From the NCBI GenBank assembly GCA_002423025.1, contig DIUN01000015.1, forward strand, positions 1 to 64,000: a stretch of 64,000 nt of DNA. The letters are read 5' to 3'. This DNA is from Sphingomonadales bacterium UBA6157 (GTDB taxonomy: Bacteria > Pseudomonadota > Alphaproteobacteria > Sphingomonadales > Sphingomonadaceae). Below the pieces are notes generated by a model. That model was not told where the DNA came from, did not search any database, and saw only the letters and a list, made by a program, of their open reading frames with translations. Below are positions 16,563 through 25,558 of this stretch, piece after piece (position 1 is the stretch's first letter; every line of letters starts with the position of its first letter). The translations under genes and the position numbers were made by a program.

Positions 16563-16622
16563 AAAAGGTTATCCTTGGGGAGGATCGCCATAATGGCCTG
16601 ATCTTTGTGCACCGCAGCAGAG
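16530..16622 (-). ncRNA. Candidate small RNA antiparallel to glnA and parE
   Basis: In the 430-nt gap between glnA and parE the minus strand shows a complete small-transcript 3' end. A 10-bp perfect stem (16537-16546 with 16553-16562) is followed on the minus strand by seven T. Just before it on that strand is a 5-bp hairpin (16571-16585) whose loop is CCCCA, with CCTCCCC exposed, which could pair with Shine-Dalgarno sequences. No protein gene on the minus strand explains the terminator. A possible -10 (TATGCT) lies at about 16622-16627, giving an RNA of roughly 85-95 nt. A 26-codon frame starting at ATGGCGATCC runs through the terminator and is unlikely to be coding. The 5' end is a guess. 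Confidence 0.5.
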
Positions 16623-16730
16623 CATATTGCAACGCAAAAAATGCCAGCTTTGCATTTTTTCTGAACGGCGCTTCGCCGGCGCGGCGTTCGCCGCTTGTTC
16701 CCGCCGCCCTGCCCGGCCTATACAGTTTGC

Positions 16731-18707
16731 ATGAGCGACCTCTTTGCCGCCACCGCGTCCTCCAGCGATTATGATGCCAGCCATATCGAGGTGCTCGAAG
16801 GGCTGGAGCCGGTGCGCCGCCGCCCCGGCATGTACATCGGCGGCACCGATGAGCGCGCCCTCCACCATCTCGCCGCCGAAGTGCTGGACAACAGCATGGA
16901 CGAGGCCGTTGCCGGCCATGCCAGCCGCATCGAGGTGACGCTGGAGGCCGATGGCAGCCTGACCATCTCGGACAATGGCCGCGGCATCCCGATCGACCCG
17001 CACCCGCGCTTTCCAGACAAATCGGCGCTGGAAGTGATCATGACCATGCTGCACTCGGGCGGCAAGTTCAGCGGCAAGGCCTATGCGACCTCCGGCGGCC
17101 TGCACGGTGTCGGCATCTCCGTCGTCAATGCGCTCTCCTCCGAGATGAGCGTGGAGGTGGCACGCAACCGCGAGCTGTTCCGCCAGGGCTTCTCGCGCGG
17201 CTTCCCGACCAGCGGGCTCGAAAAGATGGGCGCGGTGCCAAACCGGCGCGGCACCACCATCCGCTTCCTGCCCGATGCCGAGATCTTTGGCGCCGAAGCC
17301 AGGTTCCGCGCCTCGCGGCTCTACAAGCTGGCGCGCTCCAAGGCCTATCTGTTCGGCGGCGTCGAGATTCGCTGGAAGGCGGCCCCGGCCCTGCTCGATG
17401 GCGACACCCCCGAAACGGCGGTGTTCCAGTTCCCCGGCGGCCTTGCCGACCATCTGCGCGAGCGGCTGGCGGACCGGGACCTTGTGACCCCCGAGCTGTT
17501 CGCCGGCCGTGCCGACCTTGCCGAGGGCAAGGGCGCGGTGGAATGGGCGCTGGCCTGGCCGCTCTACGGCGAAGGTTCTGCGAGCTTCTATTGCAACACC
17601 ATCCCGACACCGGATGGCGGCACGCACGAAACCGGCCTGCGGACGGCGCTGACACGCGGCCTGCGCGGCTATGCGGCACTCACCGGCAACAAGAAGGCCA
17701 GCGAGCTTTCCGGCGAGGATGTGTTCACCGGCGCCGAGATCATGCTCTCGCTGTTCATCCGCGATCCGCAGTTCCAAAGCCAGACCAAGGACCGGCTGAC
17801 CAGCCCCGAGGCAAGCCGGCTGGTGGAAAACGCCATCAAGGACCATTTCGACCATTGGCTGACGGCGTCCGGCGAGCGCGGCAAATCCCTGCTGGCCTTT
17901 GTGACCGAGCGCATGGAGGACCGGCTGCGCCGCCGTGCCGAGCTGATGGTGAAGCGCAAGACCGCCACCAGCAAGCGCAACCTGCGGCTGCCGGGGAAGC
18001 TGACAGACTGTGCGCGCGACGATGCGGCGGGCACCGAACTGTTCATCGTCGAGGGCGATTCGGCCGGCGGCTCGGCCAAGCAGGCGCGCGAGCGGCAGAC
18101 CCAGGCGATCCTGCCGATCCGCGGCAAGATCCTCAACGTCGCCTCCGCCAATGCCGCCAAGATCGGCGCCAACTCGGAAGTGGCGGACCTTATCCAGGCG
18201 CTCGGCTGCGGCACCCGCGAGCGCTACTCACCGGAATCGCTGCGCTACGAACGCATCGTCATCATGACGGACGCAGACGTGGATGGCGCGCATATCGCCA
18301 CGCTGCTGATGACCTTCTTTTTCCGCGAGATGCCGGGCCTGGTGCGCGATGGCCGGCTCTATCTGGCGCTGCCGCCGCTCTACCGCATCGCCTCGGGTGC
18401 CACCGTGGCCTATGCCCGCGATGATGCGCACCGCGAGGAGCTGATGCGCACGGTGTTCGCCGGCAAGACCAAGCTGGAGATCGGCCGCTTCAAGGGCCTT
18501 GGCGAAATGTCTCCCCAGCAGCTGCGCGAGACGACGATGGACCCGGCCAAGCGCACCCTGCTGCGGGTGATCCTGCCGGAAGGCGCCGATGGCCGCGCCG
18601 TCGTGGCAGACCTTGTGGAGCGGCTGATGGGCCGCAACCCGGAGCATCGCTTCGCCTTCATCCAGGCCCATGCCGAAGCCGTGGATGCCGAGCTGCTCGA
18701 TGCCTGA
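16731..18707 (+). CDS. parE: DNA topoisomerase IV subunit B
   Basis: This 658-residue ATPase subunit of topoisomerase IV decatenates replicated chromosomes together with ParC. The GHKL ATPase has EVLDNSMDEAVAGHA, DNGRGIPID and SGGLHGVGISVVNALS. The TOPRIM region has LFIVEGDSAGGSAKQARERQTQAILPIRGKILNV and IVIMTDADVDGAHIATLL. IGRFKGLGEMSPQQLRETTMDP near the C-terminus is a GyrB/ParE signature. No insertion of the kind seen in proteobacterial GyrB is present, and a length under 700 favours ParE over GyrB. The start MSDLFAATAS is preferred to a frame opening 12 codons earlier. Confidence 0.95.
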   Translation: MSDLFAATASSSDYDASHIEVLEGLEPVRRRPGMYIGGTDERALHHLAAEVLDNSMDEAVAGHASRIEVTLEADGSLTISDNGRGIPIDPHPRFPDKSALEVIMTMLHSGGKFSGKAYATSGGLHGVGISVVNALSSEMSVEVARNRELFRQGFSRGFPTSGLEKMGAVPNRRGTTIRFLPDAEIFGAEARFRASRLYKLARSKAYLFGGVEIRWKAAPALLDGDTPETAVFQFPGGLADHLRERLADRDLVTPELFAGRADLAEGKGAVEWALAWPLYGEGSASFYCNTIPTPDGGTHETGLRTALTRGLRGYAALTGNKKASELSGEDVFTGAEIMLSLFIRDPQFQSQTKDRLTSPEASRLVENAIKDHFDHWLTASGERGKSLLAFVTERMEDRLRRRAELMVKRKTATSKRNLRLPGKLTDCARDDAAGTELFIVEGDSAGGSAKQARERQTQAILPIRGKILNVASANAAKIGANSEVADLIQALGCGTRERYSPESLRYERIVIMTDADVDGAHIATLLMTFFFREMPGLVRDGRLYLALPPLYRIASGATVAYARDDAHREELMRTVFAGKTKLEIGRFKGLGEMSPQQLRETTMDPAKRTLLRVILPEGADGRAVVADLVERLMGRNPEHRFAFIQAHAEAVDAELLDA

Positions 18708-18778
18708 CCCTGCCGGATAGGCAAGCTTGTTCCCCCGCCGCGCCGGTGCAACGGTGCGGGCAACAAACGGGGGGAACC

Positions 18779-20518
18779 ATGATGCGGACTTTGCAGGCGT
18801 TGCTGGTGCCGGCCTTGCTGGCGAGCAGTGCGGCGCTTGCCGCCGATGCCGATGCCATCTGGTTCGGCGGGCCGATCCTGACCATGGACGACAAGGCTCC
18901 AGCCACACAGGCCGTAGCGGTGAAGGCCGGGCGCATCGTGGCGCTGGGCAGCAAGGCCGCCGTCTTGCGCGCCGAGCGGGGCAAGACGACCGTGCTGCAC
19001 GACCTCAAGGGCCGCACGCTGCTGCCGGGGTTTGTCGATGGCCATGGCCATTTCGGCTTTGTCGGGCTGCAGGCGCAGGCGGCGAACCTGCTGCCGCCGC
19101 CCGATGGCCCCGGCGCCAGCATCGCGGCGTTGCAGGCGGCGATGCGCGCCCATATCGCCACCGCGCCGACGGTGAAGGCCTATGGGCTGGCGCTGGGCCT
19201 CAACTATGATGATTCCCAGCTCGCCGAGCGGCGCGCGCCAACGCGGCACGAGCTGGACGCCGTCTCCACGGACATCCCGATCATCGTCACACACCAGTCC
19301 GGCCATCTGAGCGCTCTCAACAGCAAGGCGCTGGCGCTGGCCGGCATCACGGCGGAAAGCCCCAACCCGGCCGGCGGCGCCATCCAGCGCGAGGCCGACG
19401 GGCGCACCCCCAATGGCGTGCTGGAGGAGACAGCGCATTTTGCCGCCATCATGAAGCTGCTGCCCAAGTTCACGCTGGAGCAGGGGCTGGCGATGCTGGC
19501 CGATGCCCAGAAAATCTATGCCGCCAATGGCTACACCACCGTGCAGGACGGCCGCACCGATCCGCCGACTCTGGCGCTGCTCGGCGCCGCGGCAAAAATG
19601 GGCAGGCTCGAGCTGGATATCGTCGCCTATCCCGACCTGGTGATGAACGCCGCCAACCCGGCGCTATCCGGCCCGCTGATGTCCCGCAGCTATGCCGGGC
19701 ATTTCCGCATCGGCGGCGTCAAGCTCAGCTTCGATGGTTCGCCGCAGGGCAAGACCGCCTGGTTCACCCAGCCCTATCTTCAGCCGCCCGAGGGGCAGGC
19801 CGCCGGCTACAGCGGCTATCCTGCCTTCCCCGGCGCCGGCGAGGCCGCACGCTGGGTGGACATGGCCTATGCGAAAAACTGGCAGCTGCTGGTCCATGCC
19901 AATGGCGACGCCGCAATCGACGAGCTGCTGCGCACCGAGGCCGCAGCCCGCGCCGCGCACGGCGGCGGAGAGGGCGGCGGAGACGGCGGCGGGGACCGGC
20001 GGACGGTGCTGATCCATGGCCAGTATCTGCGCGCCGACCAGATTGCGCCGCTGGCCAGCGCCGGCATCTTCCCCTCGCTGTTCCCCATGCACACCTTCTA
20101 TTGGGGTGATTGGCACCGGCAATCGGTGGCCGGGCCGGAGCGGGCGACGTTCATCTCCCCCACCGGCGCCGTGCTGGCAGCGGGGCAGCGCTTCAGCATC
20201 CACCATGATGCGCCCGTCACCTTTCCCAACGCCATGCGCGTGCTCGACAGCGCGGTGAACCGCACGACACGCAGCGGCCATACGCTCGGCCCGGACCAGC
20301 GGCTGAGCCCCGAAGTGGCGCTGAAGGCGATGACGATCTGGCCGGCCTACCAGCATTTCGAGGAGGCCGACAAAGGCTCGATCGCGCTTGGCAAGCGGGC
20401 CGACCTGGTGATGCTGTCCGCCAATCCGCTGCGGGTGAAGCCCTCCACGATCAAGGACATCACCGTCGAGGCGACGATCAAGGACGGGCGGACCGTCTAC
20501 GAGCGCCCGAAAGGCTGA
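18779..20518 (+). CDS. Exported amidohydrolase family protein (YtcJ-like)
   Basis: This 579-residue metal-dependent hydrolase has a signal peptide (MRTLQALLVPALLASSAALAADA). The metal-binding HxH is at His89/His91 in GFVDGHGHFGF. Later motifs are LLVHANGDAAIDELL and SIHHDAPVTFPNAMRVLDSAVNRTT, plus the C-terminal GSIALGKRADLVMLSANPLRV typical of amidohydrolases. A glycine-rich insertion (GGGEGGGDGGG) near residue 405 is unusual. The start is supported by GGGGGGAA a few bases upstream. The family cleaves amides or related bonds; the substrate is unknown. It is convergent with the ABC-F gene, with a 6-nt gap. Confidence 0.85.
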   Translation: MMRTLQALLVPALLASSAALAADADAIWFGGPILTMDDKAPATQAVAVKAGRIVALGSKAAVLRAERGKTTVLHDLKGRTLLPGFVDGHGHFGFVGLQAQAANLLPPPDGPGASIAALQAAMRAHIATAPTVKAYGLALGLNYDDSQLAERRAPTRHELDAVSTDIPIIVTHQSGHLSALNSKALALAGITAESPNPAGGAIQREADGRTPNGVLEETAHFAAIMKLLPKFTLEQGLAMLADAQKIYAANGYTTVQDGRTDPPTLALLGAAAKMGRLELDIVAYPDLVMNAANPALSGPLMSRSYAGHFRIGGVKLSFDGSPQGKTAWFTQPYLQPPEGQAAGYSGYPAFPGAGEAARWVDMAYAKNWQLLVHANGDAAIDELLRTEAAARAAHGGGEGGGDGGGDRRTVLIHGQYLRADQIAPLASAGIFPSLFPMHTFYWGDWHRQSVAGPERATFISPTGAVLAAGQRFSIHHDAPVTFPNAMRVLDSAVNRTTRSGHTLGPDQRLSPEVALKAMTIWPAYQHFEEADKGSIALGKRADLVMLSANPLRVKPSTIKDITVEATIKDGRTVYERPKG

Positions 20519-20524
20519 GCCGCC

Positions 20525-22408
20525 TCAGCCCGCGGCTGTCTCCAGCGCTTCGCTGGCGGCGAGCCACTTGGCTTCACTGGCGGCAAGTTCGCGGTCCAGC
20601 TCGCCGCGCAGGCGCATCAGGTCGCTGGCGGTGCGGGACTTGTCCGCCGGAACGGCCGTGGCAGGGTCGAACAGCGCACGGTCGATCTCGTTGCGGCGGG
20701 CCGTGATGCGCGCGGTTTCCGCCTCGGCATCCTTGACCGCCTTGCGCAGCCCGGCCTGGGCTTCGCGCGCCGCCGCGGCGGCCTTGCGATCTTCCTTCTT
20801 GTTGGCCTTGGACTTGCCGCCTTCCGGGCTGGCCGGGCCTTTGCCGAGGATGCTGTCGGTATAATCATCGAGGCTGCCGGCAAACTCCTTTGCGCGGCCG
20901 GCATCGACCAGCACCAGCCGGTCGGCACTGGCCTCGATCATGTGGCGATCATGGCTGACCACGACGACGGCACCATTGTAATCATTGAGCGCCTGCACCA
21001 GCGCCTCACGCGTATCGACATCAAGGTGGTTCGTCGGCTCATCGAGGATGAGCAGGTGCGGCGCATCGCGAGTGATCAGCGCCAGTGCCAGCCGCGCCTT
21101 CTCGCCGCCGGACATCTTGCCGACCTTCTGCTCGGCCATCGCGCCGGAAAAGCCGAAGCGGCCAAGCTGGGCGCGCACCGCCGTGGGGGCAGCGCCGCGC
21201 ATCAGGCGGGACATGTGCTCCAGCGGCGTATCATCGGCATCAAGCTCCTCCACCTGATACTGGGTGAAATAGCCCACGCGCAGCTTGCCCGGCGCGTGCT
21301 TGCTGCCGGACATGGCGGGAAGCTGCCCGGAGAGCAGCCGCGCCAGCGTGGTCTTGCCGTTGCCGTTGCGGCCGAGCAGCGCCAGCCGGTCATCCGGATC
21401 CAGCCGCAGATCGATCTGCTCGAGAATGGCCTTGCCGTCATACCCCACGGCGGCATGATCGAGCTGCACCAGCGGCGGCTTGAGCTGTGGCGGTGACGGG
21501 AAGTTGAACACCAGCGTCGGGTCCGTAACGGCCTCGGCGATCGGCTGCATCCGGGCCAGCGCCTTCTGGCGGGATTGCGCCTGCTTGGCGGTGCTGGCGC
21601 GGGCGCTGTTGCGCGCCACATAATCCTGCAGCTTGGCGCGTTGGGCGGCCTGGGCTTCCCGCGCCGAAGCCAGCTGGGCCAGCCGCTCGGCACGCTGCCG
21701 CTCGAAATCATCATAGCCGCCGGGATACAGCGTGATCTTGCCGCCTTCGAGGTGGAGGATATTGTCCACCACATTGTTGAGCAGGTCCCGCTCGTGGCTG
21801 ATGACCACGATGGTGGCGCGATAGGATTTCAGGAAGTTTTCCAGCCACATGGTGGCTTCAAGATCAAGGTGGTTCGACGGCTCGTCGAGCAGCAGCAGAT
21901 CGGGCTGGGAGAACAGCAGCGCGGCCAGCGCGACGCGCATCCGCCAGCCGCCGGAGTAACTGTCCAGCGGGCGGTGCTGCGCTGCTTCATCAAAGCCGAG
22001 GCCGACCAGGATGCGGCTGGCGCGCGCCGGCGCCGTATAGGCATCGATGGCGATCAGCCGCTCGTGCACTTCCGCCAGGCGGTGGGCATCGCCATGGCTG
22101 GCAACGAGGTGCTCCTCTTCCAGCATCAGCGCGTTGCGCTCGACATCGGCAGCCACCACGGTTTCGAACGGCGTCGTCGAGCCGGCCGGGGCTTCCTGCG
22201 CCACATAGCCCATGCGGGCGGACTTGGGCATGTCGATGCTGCCGCTGTCCGCCTCCAGCGTACCGGCGATGACCTTCATCAGCGTGGACTTGCCGGCGCC
22301 GTTGCGGCCGATGAAGCCGATGCGGCCGCGTGGCGGCAGCGTCGCGCTGGCATTGTCGAGGATGGTCCGGCCACCAAGGCGGACGGTGATGGAATTGATG
22401 GTCAGCAT
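20525..22408 (-). CDS. ABC-F family ATP-binding protein (Uup/EttA-like)
   Basis: This 627-residue soluble protein carries two ABC ATPase domains and no membrane segments, so it is an ABC-F translation factor rather than a transporter. Domain 1 has GRNGAGKST, SYSGGWRMRVALA and LLLLDEPSNHLD; domain 2 has GRNGNGKTT, MSGGEKARLALAL and LLILDEPTNHLD. A charged linker separates them, and a C-terminal coiled-coil arm (about residues 530-627, rich in A, K, R, E) is typical of Uup-type members. ABC-F proteins act at the ribosomal E site to relieve stalling. Which paralogue it is cannot be fixed. Confidence 0.92.
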   Translation of the reverse strand: MLTINSITVRLGGRTILDNASATLPPRGRIGFIGRNGAGKSTLMKVIAGTLEADSGSIDMPKSARMGYVAQEAPAGSTTPFETVVAADVERNALMLEEEHLVASHGDAHRLAEVHERLIAIDAYTAPARASRILVGLGFDEAAQHRPLDSYSGGWRMRVALAALLFSQPDLLLLDEPSNHLDLEATMWLENFLKSYRATIVVISHERDLLNNVVDNILHLEGGKITLYPGGYDDFERQRAERLAQLASAREAQAAQRAKLQDYVARNSARASTAKQAQSRQKALARMQPIAEAVTDPTLVFNFPSPPQLKPPLVQLDHAAVGYDGKAILEQIDLRLDPDDRLALLGRNGNGKTTLARLLSGQLPAMSGSKHAPGKLRVGYFTQYQVEELDADDTPLEHMSRLMRGAAPTAVRAQLGRFGFSGAMAEQKVGKMSGGEKARLALALITRDAPHLLILDEPTNHLDVDTREALVQALNDYNGAVVVVSHDRHMIEASADRLVLVDAGRAKEFAGSLDDYTDSILGKGPASPEGGKSKANKKEDRKAAAAAREAQAGLRKAVKDAEAETARITARRNEIDRALFDPATAVPADKSRTASDLMRLRGELDRELAASEAKWLAASEALETAAG

Positions 22409-22491
22409 GCGATGCGCCCTAGCATGCTGCGCTGCGGAATGAAATGAAACTGACTGGTGGCGCTGGAATCAGCCCAAGGCCTGCAGGTCAC

Positions 22492-22914
22492 TCACGCCGG
22501 CGGCGGCGCAGCATCGGCAAAACCGTGCATGCGGTGTGCCCATTGGTAGGCGATCACGCCGCCCTTCACCGGTTGCAGCATCAGCAGCACAAGCGCCACG
22601 ATGAGCATGGTGCCGAACACGGCATACATCCACAGCGGCGGCCGGAAATGCGTATCGATGGAAATGCCCATCGGCACGATGATGTGGCCGAGCAGCAGGA
22701 TGACGATATAGGGCGGAAAATCATCGGCGGACTGGGCGGTGAAATCCTCCCCGCACGCGCTGCAGCTGGCGACCGGCTTGAGGTAGCGCCCGAACAGCCG
22801 CCCTTCCCCACAGGACGGGCAGCGGCAGCGCAGGCCGCGCAGCATGGCCTGGCCAAGCGGACGGGGTGCACCATGGCGGCCGCTGGCGGTGGCGGCAAAA
22901 GCCGGCGTCAACAT
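22492..22914 (-). CDS. DUF983 domain-containing membrane protein
   Basis: This protein of about 140 residues has two CxxC zinc-ribbon-like pairs (CRCPSCGEG and CSACGEDF), then DDFPPYIVILLLGHIIVPMG, the DUF983 core, and a second membrane segment (MYAVFGTMLIVALVLLMLQPVKGGVIAYQW). Family function is not established. The start MLTPAFAATASG follows a GGAG; an alternative ATG at 22990 would add 25 residues of less typical sequence. It is divergent from the cysteine-desulfurase-like gene. Confidence 0.8.
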   Translation of the reverse strand: MLTPAFAATASGRHGAPRPLGQAMLRGLRCRCPSCGEGRLFGRYLKPVASCSACGEDFTAQSADDFPPYIVILLLGHIIVPMGISIDTHFRPPLWMYAVFGTMLIVALVLLMLQPVKGGVIAYQWAHRMHGFADAAPPPA

Positions 22915-23099
22915 GCCAAGGCTCCGCTGCTCGCATGCGCTGAGCCGCCGGTTCGCGATCTGGAAATGTTCATTTTTTGTTTCTAGCATGGTGCAGCGCA
23001 AAACGGAATTGATGCCGGTGTCGCAACCGCTCTCGCCGGGCGCCGCCGCACCGTCTTGCCCAGTTTTCAATCCGTGGCGACGGGCCTATCCTGCCCCTC

Positions 23100-24338
23100 A
23101 TGACCTTTCCAATCGCAGCCGTTCGCGGGCATTTTCCGGCGCTTGCCACCACCCAGGGCTGGCAGCCGCGCGTGTATTTCGATGCGCCGGGCGGCACCCA
23201 GGCCTGCGGGCCGACGATCATGGCGATGTCCGCCCATCTGACGCGCGGCTCGGCGAACGCCGGCGGGGTGTTTGCCGCCTCGGTGGAGACAGACGCGACC
23301 GTGGAGGCAGCGCACGCGGCAATGGCTGACCTGCTCGGCGCGCAGCCGGGGGAGATCGCCTTTGGCCCCAACATGACATCCCTGACGCTGGCGGTGTCAC
23401 GCGCGCTGGCGCGGGACTGGGGCGAAGGTGATGAGCTCATCGTCACGCGGCTCGACCATGATGCCAATGTCATGCCCTGGCTGCTGGTGGCGCAGGACCG
23501 CGGGATGACCGTGCGCTGGCTGGATTTCGACCCCGAGACCGGCCGGCTGGATGTGGCGAGCCTTACCGGGCTGCTCGGCCCGCGCACGCGGCTGGTGGCC
23601 TTTGGCGGCGCCAGCAATGCGCTGGGCACGCTCAACCCGGTCAGCGAGATGGCCGCAATCGTCCATGCCGGCTCCGATGCGCTGGTGTTTGTCGATGCGG
23701 TGCAATCCGTGCCGCATGTGGTGACGGACGTGGCAACGCTCGGCGCGGATCTGCTGGTGTGCTCGCCCTACAAGTTCTTCGGGCCGCACCAGGGCGTGCT
23801 GTGGGGCCGCGCCGAGCTGCTCGACAGGGTGCTGGCCTACAAGCTGCGCCCCTCCCCCAGCCAGCCGCCAGCGCGGCGTTTTGAAACCGGCACGCCCTCC
23901 TTCGAGGCGCAGGCCGGGGTGCTCGGCATGGTGCAATATCTGGAGTGGCTGGGCGGCGAACTGGGCGGCGGCAACAGCCGGCGGGCGCGGCTGGTGGCGG
24001 CGATGCAGGGCTGCGAGGCCTATGAGCGCGGGCTGGGCGAGCAGTTGCTGGCCGGGCTGGCGCAGGTGCCGGGACTGAAGCTCTACGGCCCGCCGACCAT
24101 GGACGGGCGCGTGCCGACCTTTGCCTTCACCATAGCCGGCCATGCACCGGATGCGATTGCGCGGCACCTGGCGAGCGAGGCGATCTTTGCCTGGTCAGGC
24201 CATTTCTATGCCGTGGAGGTGATTAACCGGCTGGGCCTGGCCGAGAGCGGCGGGCTGCTGCGGGTCGGGCTGTGCCACTACAGCACGGCGGAGGAAGTCG
24301 AGCGGCTGCTTGAGGCGTTGCGGACGCTGGTGGCCTAG
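23100..24338 (+). CDS. Cysteine desulfurase-like PLP enzyme
   Basis: This 412-residue class V aminotransferase-fold protein belongs to the cysteine desulfurase-like group distinct from IscS/SufS. Cofactor motifs are VFVDAVQSVPH (Asp199) and CSPYKFFGPHQGVLWG with the Schiff-base Lys225. The N-terminus YFDAPGGTQACGPTIMAMSAHL and RFETGTPSFEAQAG are typical of the group. A SufS-type active-site cysteine loop is not evident, so persulfide chemistry should not be assumed. No Fe-S assembly genes are adjacent. It overlaps the end of the convergent LysR gene by 4 nt. Confidence 0.85.
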   Translation: MTFPIAAVRGHFPALATTQGWQPRVYFDAPGGTQACGPTIMAMSAHLTRGSANAGGVFAASVETDATVEAAHAAMADLLGAQPGEIAFGPNMTSLTLAVSRALARDWGEGDELIVTRLDHDANVMPWLLVAQDRGMTVRWLDFDPETGRLDVASLTGLLGPRTRLVAFGGASNALGTLNPVSEMAAIVHAGSDALVFVDAVQSVPHVVTDVATLGADLLVCSPYKFFGPHQGVLWGRAELLDRVLAYKLRPSPSQPPARRFETGTPSFEAQAGVLGMVQYLEWLGGELGGGNSRRARLVAAMQGCEAYERGLGEQLLAGLAQVPGLKLYGPPTMDGRVPTFAFTIAGHAPDAIARHLASEAIFAWSGHFYAVEVINRLGLAESGGLLRVGLCHYSTAEEVERLLEALRTLVA

Positions 24339-25138
24339 CCGAGCAGGAACTCGACCATCGCCCGCACCTTGGCCTGGCGCCATTGCGGCGTGGGGGCGAG
24401 CAGCCAATAGGCATCACTCGTCGGTTCCGGCGCGCCCACGGCAACGACGCGACCGGCGGCAAGATCAGCCGCCACCAGCGTTGCCGGCACGCGCGCCGGG
24501 CCAAGGCCGAGCGCGGCGGCATCGATGGCGAGGCCGGCATCCGCCACGGTGAGCACGCCCGGCACTTCGCCGGCCTGCGGATCAGCCGGGTGGGCGATGC
24601 GCAGGCCATCCGCCGCGGCACCGGGCGCGGTGATGGTGATGAGCGTTTCAGTGGCCAGCGTGCGGCCGTGGATGCCCTCCTCGCTCGGCTCGCCGCCCCA
24701 GGCGATGGCAAGATCGAGATTGGCCTGCGTGAAATCCAGCGCGCCATCGATGGCGGCGAGCACGAAGCGCACATCCGGATGCAGCACAGCATAGGCGGCG
24801 AGGCGCGGGGCCAGCCATTTTGCCGTGAGATCGCGCGGCGCGGCGATGGTCAGCACCTTGGAGCCCTGCCCGTCCTGCAGGATCCGCACGCTCTCCTCGA
24901 ACTCGCGGAAGCCGGCGCGCAGGGCGGGCAGCGAGCGCTCGGCCTCCGGCGTCAGCTCCAGGTTGCGCGTCATCCGCTTGAACAGCACCACGCCGAGCGT
25001 ATCCTCCAGCGCGCGTATCTGCTGGCCGACGGCAGCCGGTGTCACGGCGAGTTCGTCAGCGGCCTTGGTGAAGCTCAGGTGCCGCGCCGCCGCATCAAAG
25101 ACGCGCAGGGCGTTGAGCGGAAGGTGGGTGCGCTTCAC
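24335..25138 (-). CDS. LysR family transcriptional regulator (GcvA-like)
   Basis: This 267-residue regulator has the GcvA-type N-terminus LPLNALRVFDAAARHLSFTKAADELAVTPAAVGQQIRALEDTLGVVLFKR (residues 7-56), the winged helix-turn-helix, followed by a LysR substrate-binding domain from about residue 93. It is slightly shorter than the usual 290-300. Its ATG overlaps the apaG stop by 4 nt, and apaG follows metZ by 10 nt, so all three may be one transcript. A LysR protein normally faces its target promoter, which is not the case here. Target and effector are unknown. Confidence 0.88.
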   Translation of the reverse strand: MKRTHLPLNALRVFDAAARHLSFTKAADELAVTPAAVGQQIRALEDTLGVVLFKRMTRNLELTPEAERSLPALRAGFREFEESVRILQDGQGSKVLTIAAPRDLTAKWLAPRLAAYAVLHPDVRFVLAAIDGALDFTQANLDLAIAWGGEPSEEGIHGRTLATETLITITAPGAAADGLRIAHPADPQAGEVPGVLTVADAGLAIDAAALGLGPARVPATLVAADLAAGRVVAVGAPEPTSDAYWLLAPTPQWRQAKVRAMVEFLLG

Positions 25139-25548
25139 AGGCCCGACGACGCTGCCGAAGCCGGCCGTTGCAGCATGAAGCCGGGAATCGCCACATCGAA
25201 CAGACCGCCCTCGCTGCGCATGGTGTAATGGCCGCGCATGGTGCCACTCGTCGTCGGCAGCGGGCAGCCGGAGATGTAATCAAAGGCCCCGCCCGGCGCG
25301 ATGAGCGGTTGCTCGCCGACAACGCCGTCACCATCCACCTCGTTGCTGCGGCCATAGGCATCCGTGATCAGCCAGTGGCGGCGGAGCAGCTGCACCTCCA
25401 CCTCGCCATGGTTCTCGATGCGGACATGGTAGCTCCACACGAAGCGCGGCGCCTGCGGATCGGACTGTTCGGGCAGGTAGCGCGGGGCAACGCGCACGGT
25501 GATGCCGCGGGTGGTTTCCGCATTGGGAAAGAAGTGCCGCATCGGCAT
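25135..25548 (-). CDS. apaG: ApaG family protein
   Basis: This 137-residue protein of the ApaG family has a fibronectin III-like fold. Conserved parts are RFVWSYHVRIENHGEVEVQLLRRHWLITDAYGRSNEVDGDGVVGEQPLIAPGGAFDYISGCPL and GTMRGHYTM. ApaG was first linked to cobalt/magnesium phenotypes in enterobacteria; its biochemical role is not settled. An alternative start lies two codons in. It is the middle gene of a metZ-apaG-lysR run, 10 nt after metZ and overlapping lysR by 4 nt. Confidence 0.93.
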   Translation of the reverse strand: MPMRHFFPNAETTRGITVRVAPRYLPEQSDPQAPRFVWSYHVRIENHGEVEVQLLRRHWLITDAYGRSNEVDGDGVVGEQPLIAPGGAFDYISGCPLPTTSGTMRGHYTMRSEGGLFDVAIPGFMLQRPASAASSGL

Positions 25549-25558
25549 CGCGCGCGCC

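Noticed and set aside
16531..16600. 26-codon peptide starting ATGGCGATCC on the minus strand as a leader peptide
   Set aside because: It reads straight through the terminator stem and lacks a ribosome binding site; a small RNA explains the region better.
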